NCBI RefSeq assembly: GCF_900110645.1
Contig: NZ_FOFB01000031.1
Span: 1-64,000, forward strand
Direction: 5' to 3'
DNA: 64,000 nucleotides
DNA from: Neolewinella agarilytica
GTDB taxonomy: Bacteria > Bacteroidota > Bacteroidia > Chitinophagales > Saprospiraceae
Under the pieces are notes generated by a model that was not told the DNA's origin, searched no databases, and saw only the letters and a list, made by a program, of their open reading frames with translations. Positions 61,845 to 64,000 of the stretch are shown one piece after another (the stretch's first letter is position 1; each line of letters starts with the position of its first letter). The translations under genes and the position numbers were made by a program.

Positions 61845-61908
61845 TAAAAAAAGCGATCAGCGACCAGTATTCAGCGCCCTTTTGCCTGAATACTGTTCGC
61901 CGATCGCT
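61845..61908 (-). terminator. Rho-independent terminator, minus strand
   Basis: Arms 61852-61874 and 61886-61908 pair over about 21 of 23 positions (AGCGATC...TATTCAG with CTGAATA...GATCGCT). On the minus strand the hairpin is followed by a T run (plus-strand A at 61846-61852). Confidence 0.85.
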
Positions 61909-61934
61909 GTGATCTAAGCGGTTTGCCCGCTCCT

Positions 61935-62318
61935 TTACTGGACCTCCCGCACGAATAAGTACTGCGTGCTGCCGCCGGTAGTGCTGGCGTTGCCTTCGCT
62001 GGGAAGTACCATGGCTTCAACGTATTCCCATCCGTTAGAGATAAGGAAGTTGACCGCATGCATGACGGAGTTGAACTTCATTCGCTTACCATCCTGTGGG
62101 TTGATCACTTCCATGCGCTGGCGGCTACCGCCCTGGACACTCTGTCCGTAATCAATGAAAATAGTAACCCGGCTGGATAAGAAACGCTCCTGAGCAATCA
62201 TCCGGACCATGCTTACCTGCTCCAGATTGTTGATGTTGACACCATCAACGACAACCTGGCTAAAGGCAGCCGTTGTGCCGGCAAAAAAGAGAGCAAGAAC
62301 AAAAAATAGCTTTTTCAT
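61935..62318 (-). CDS. Small secreted hypothetical protein
   Basis: 127 residues with signal peptide MKKLFFVLALFFAGTTAAFS. The mature part (VVVDGVNINNLEQVSMVRMI, VTIFIDYGQSVQGGSRQRME, FNSVMHAVNFLISNGWEYVE, TQYLFVREVQ) looks like a compact alpha/beta domain. Family not recognised. It is a monocistronic unit with an unusually strong terminator. Confidence 0.75.
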   Translation of the reverse strand: MKKLFFVLALFFAGTTAAFSQVVVDGVNINNLEQVSMVRMIAQERFLSSRVTIFIDYGQSVQGGSRQRMEVINPQDGKRMKFNSVMHAVNFLISNGWEYVEAMVLPSEGNASTTGGSTQYLFVREVQ

Positions 62319-62444
62319 ATTAATCGAGTTGTTTTGTAAGTAGAATGATATAAGTCTGCTTTTCAGATATGTGGAATATCAAGTATAGGTTTTTCTTAAC
62401 AAAATAGAGCCGGATGGCCGACGTTTAGTAGCTGGCCGGCCGTT

Positions 62445-62579
62445 CTACCGTCTACAATTCTACCGTCTACAATTCTACCGTCTACAATTCTACCATCTAC
62501 AACTCTACCATCTACAACTCTACCGTCTACAACTCTACCATCTACAACTCTACCATCTACAATTCTACCGTCTACAATC
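62445..62579 (+). repeat. 15-bp tandem array, nine copies
   Basis: Nine head-to-tail units of CTACC(G/A)TCTACAA(T/C)T, exactly 135 bp (the last unit ends in C), then a run of C and, 13 bases on, the ATG of the DUF1573 gene. Each unit can be seen as 7 + 8 bp halves starting CTAC. A peptide-like frame on the minus strand is only the repeat translated. Confidence 0.9.
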
Positions 62580-62591
62580 CCCCCCCCTCGC

Positions 62592-62957
62592 ATGAACTAC
62601 GTACTAACTGCCCTGCTTAGTTTTGTCTTCCTGGCCCTCCCGCCTGAATCTCCCGTAGAGTGGATTGGAGAGACCACCCTTGATGTAGGTGACATCGTGC
62701 GCAACGAAGATTATTCAGTTGAATTTCGGTTTCGTAACCTTACGGATACTCCATTGGTGGTCGATAACGTCAGAGCTGGCTGCGGTTGCACGGCTACCGA
62801 TTGGGCCGGGGCACCCGTGATGCCCGGAGACACAGGATCGATCAACGTCACCTATGACGCGATGAACGTCGGTTATTTCCGGAAGAACGTCAAAGTTTTC
62901 TTCCACGGCCATCGTGGAGGGCACAAGCTTTACCTGGAAGGATTCGTCGAGGACTAA
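62592..62957 (+). CDS. Exported DUF1573 protein
   Basis: 121 residues. A signal-like N-terminus (MNYVLTALLSFVFLALPPES) then a DUF1573 immunoglobulin-like domain: WIGETTLDVGDIVRNEDYSV, EFRFRNLTDTPLVVDNVRAG, the CGCTATDWAG motif, then PGDTGSINVTYDAMNVGYFR and KVFFHGHRGGHKLYLEGFV. DUF1573 proteins resemble ASH/MSP-type beta domains and are frequent in exported Bacteroidota proteins; their role is unknown. Confidence 0.88.
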   Translation: MNYVLTALLSFVFLALPPESPVEWIGETTLDVGDIVRNEDYSVEFRFRNLTDTPLVVDNVRAGCGCTATDWAGAPVMPGDTGSINVTYDAMNVGYFRKNVKVFFHGHRGGHKLYLEGFVED

Positions 62958-63042
62958 GCACATTTGATCTTTGACGGACTTTCCCGCTACCGCAGAAGTA
63001 TTACCTTCGCGGTCAGACAGGAAGAGCAGCCATATAACAGCA

Positions 63043-63098
63043 CTGTCTGACTGCTTGACTCCCTGACTGTTTGACTACTTGACTACTTTACTCCAAAA
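63043..63098 (+). repeat. Octamer tandem array (7 x 8 bp)
   Basis: CTGTCTGA, CTGCTTGA, CTCCCTGA, CTGTTTGA, CTACTTGA, CTACTTTA, CTCCAAAA, ending two bases before the lepB start codon. The last two units are degenerate. Confidence 0.8.
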
Positions 63099-63100
63099 CT

Positions 63101-64000
63101 ATGACTTGGTTAACCTGGGTACTTCTTCTCGGCTACATCGCCTTAAGCTTTGCTCTTTACCGTCTTTTTCCTAAAGCGGGAAAGCCGGCCAGCGCCGGGC
63201 TGATTCCCGGATACAATATGGCCGTAGTAGCAGAACTGGTGGGGCGTAAGCCCTGGCATGCACTCTTACTGCTTATTCCCTACTTCAACGTTTTCATCTT
63301 CGCGGCCCTGATGGTTGATCTGGCGCGCTCTTTTGGTCGCTTCGGCTTTGGCGAACACGTTCTGTCTGTCATTGCCTCCTGGGGATACTTTGGCTGGCTT
63401 AGCGGCAAAGAAGAGGTTAAGTATGAAGGCCCCATCCTTGACGTGGAGCGTAAATACCGGCAGGAGCTCGTTGCTGCAGAAAAAACCGGTCAGAAGCGGG
63501 AAGTCAATAAGGTCCACGCCGCCTATCCTCAGTTCGAGAAACCATTCTACCGTGACTGGGCCGAGGCAGCCATCTTTGCTGTTTTCGCCGCAGCGATGAT
63601 TCGCCTGCTGCTCATTGAGTCTTACATTATTCCTACGCCGTCAATGGAGGGTAATTTGAATGTAGGAGACTTCCTCTTCGTGTCTAAGGTCCACTATGGG
63701 CTTAGATTGCCCGAGACACTGCTGATGATTCCGTTAGCGCACAACCGCGCACCGCTGGTGGGAGGTGAGAGCTACATCGACGGTGCACAACTGCCTTACC
63801 GGCGTTTGCCGGCTATTGAGCCCATTGACCGTTTTGATCCGGTCGTTTTCAATGTGCCAGCTGGAGACTCAGTTTATATCACCCCCGGGCATAATTACTA
63901 CCCGCACGATGTGCGCTACGGCGGTTTTAACCCTAAGGGTATCGACGTTGTCACCCGCCCACGCGATAAGCGTGATCACTACGTGAAGCGGGCTATCGGA
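63101..64000 (+). CDS. lepB: Signal peptidase I (3' end outside window)
   Basis: The frame is open from ATG 63101 to the window end (300 codons seen). Signal peptidase I removes signal peptides at the inner membrane. The first 100 residues form the extra N-terminal membrane module usual in Bacteroidota LepB (MTWLTWVLLLGYIALSFALY, then AGLIPGYNMAVVAELVGRKP and a further helix), followed by the peptidase. The catalytic Ser is in YIIPTPSMEGNL (about residue 183) and the general-base Lys is in RDHYVKRAIG at the window edge. The remaining beta-barrel domain is beyond the end. Confidence 0.93.
   Translation, partial: MTWLTWVLLLGYIALSFALYRLFPKAGKPASAGLIPGYNMAVVAELVGRKPWHALLLLIPYFNVFIFAALMVDLARSFGRFGFGEHVLSVIASWGYFGWLSGKEEVKYEGPILDVERKYRQELVAAEKTGQKREVNKVHAAYPQFEKPFYRDWAEAAIFAVFAAAMIRLLLIESYIIPTPSMEGNLNVGDFLFVSKVHYGLRLPETLLMIPLAHNRAPLVGGESYIDGAQLPYRRLPAIEPIDRFDPVVFNVPAGDSVYITPGHNYYPHDVRYGGFNPKGIDVVTRPRDKRDHYVKRAIG

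Larger units (their letters stand above)
61628..61934. other. Convergent intergenic region with two family-1 copies and a terminator
   Basis: About 300 bases. It contains two family-1 elements facing each other (61720-61738 and 61801-61817) and the long terminator hairpin of the minus-strand gene (61845-61908). Nothing else gene-like. Confidence 0.65.

Noticed and set aside
62396-62593. Minus-strand frame encoding a DGRVV/DGRIV pentapeptide repeat
   Set aside because: It is only the translation of the 15-bp tandem array. Any multiple-of-three repeat without stops gives such a frame.

Overview
This 64 kb window looks like chromosomal DNA from a moderately GC-rich Bacteroidota of the Saprospiria/Lewinella type. 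The placement is inferred from gene content, not from a search. It rests on the type IX secretion C-terminal domain and PKD domains at 59255-61627, a DUF4249 lipoprotein, two-component propeller/LytS kinases, the lack of Shine-Dalgarno sites, and several perfect TAnnTTTG promoter elements. No rRNA, tRNA, CRISPR array, prophage or transposase gene was seen. The first gene (1-600) and the last gene (lepB, from 63101) are cut by the window edges.

Layout. 1-6.4 kb: end of a repeat-rich surface protein, uvrC, a DUF4249 lipoprotein, dnaK. 6.8-11.2 kb: a propeller sensor kinase overlapping its LytTR regulator, then a small LuxR-type regulator. 11.4-13.7 kb: two unrecognised genes on the minus strand. 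13.8-22.3 kb: class IV aminotransferase, LysM-CAP protein, a secreted Cys/His-rich protein, an acyltransferase, a HipA-like kinase with DUF3037, two polytopic membrane proteins. 22.4-30.9 kb: pyrR-pyrB, a GNAT/zinc-ribbon fusion, aroE, DUF368 lipid-carrier transporter with a lipoprotein, recN. 31-42 kb: a large BNR/sortilin-like protein, a hairpin-rich stretch beside an AT-rich orphan gene, a small membrane protein, an intradiol-dioxygenase-like protein, DUF2306, and a secreted WD40-caspase. 42-48.6 kb: pxpC, pxpB, GT4 glycosyltransferase, GH16 lipoprotein, rfbC, DinB, LysM/RlpA-like protein, M48 protease. 48.7-52.1 kb: a divergent oxyR-katG unit with a readable OxyR operator. 52.2-64 kb: GT1 glycosyltransferase, a predicted outer-membrane protein, a CRTAC1/UnbV protein, a YrdC-like protein, a T9SS-sorted PKD protein, a small secreted protein, DUF1573, lepB.

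The housekeeping genes are ordinary. The unusual layer is the repetitive DNA between and inside them. (1) A GC-rich element of about 19 bp, consensus TGCACCTGCGNCCGCGCCC, occurs about 16 times in both orientations. Six copies lie inside five genes, and the consensus has no stop codon in any of its six reading frames. (2) Tandem arrays of 7-, 8- or 15-bp units, each with a different unit, lie just 5' of several start codons (pyrB, the GNAT fusion, DUF1573, lepB) and in two other gaps. (3) At least four families of hairpin or inverted-repeat elements fill the gaps, including a 206-bp MITE-like element at 58111-58316 with perfect 18-bp terminal inverted repeats. All coordinates were read by eye; genome-wide copy numbers and homology searches were not possible.
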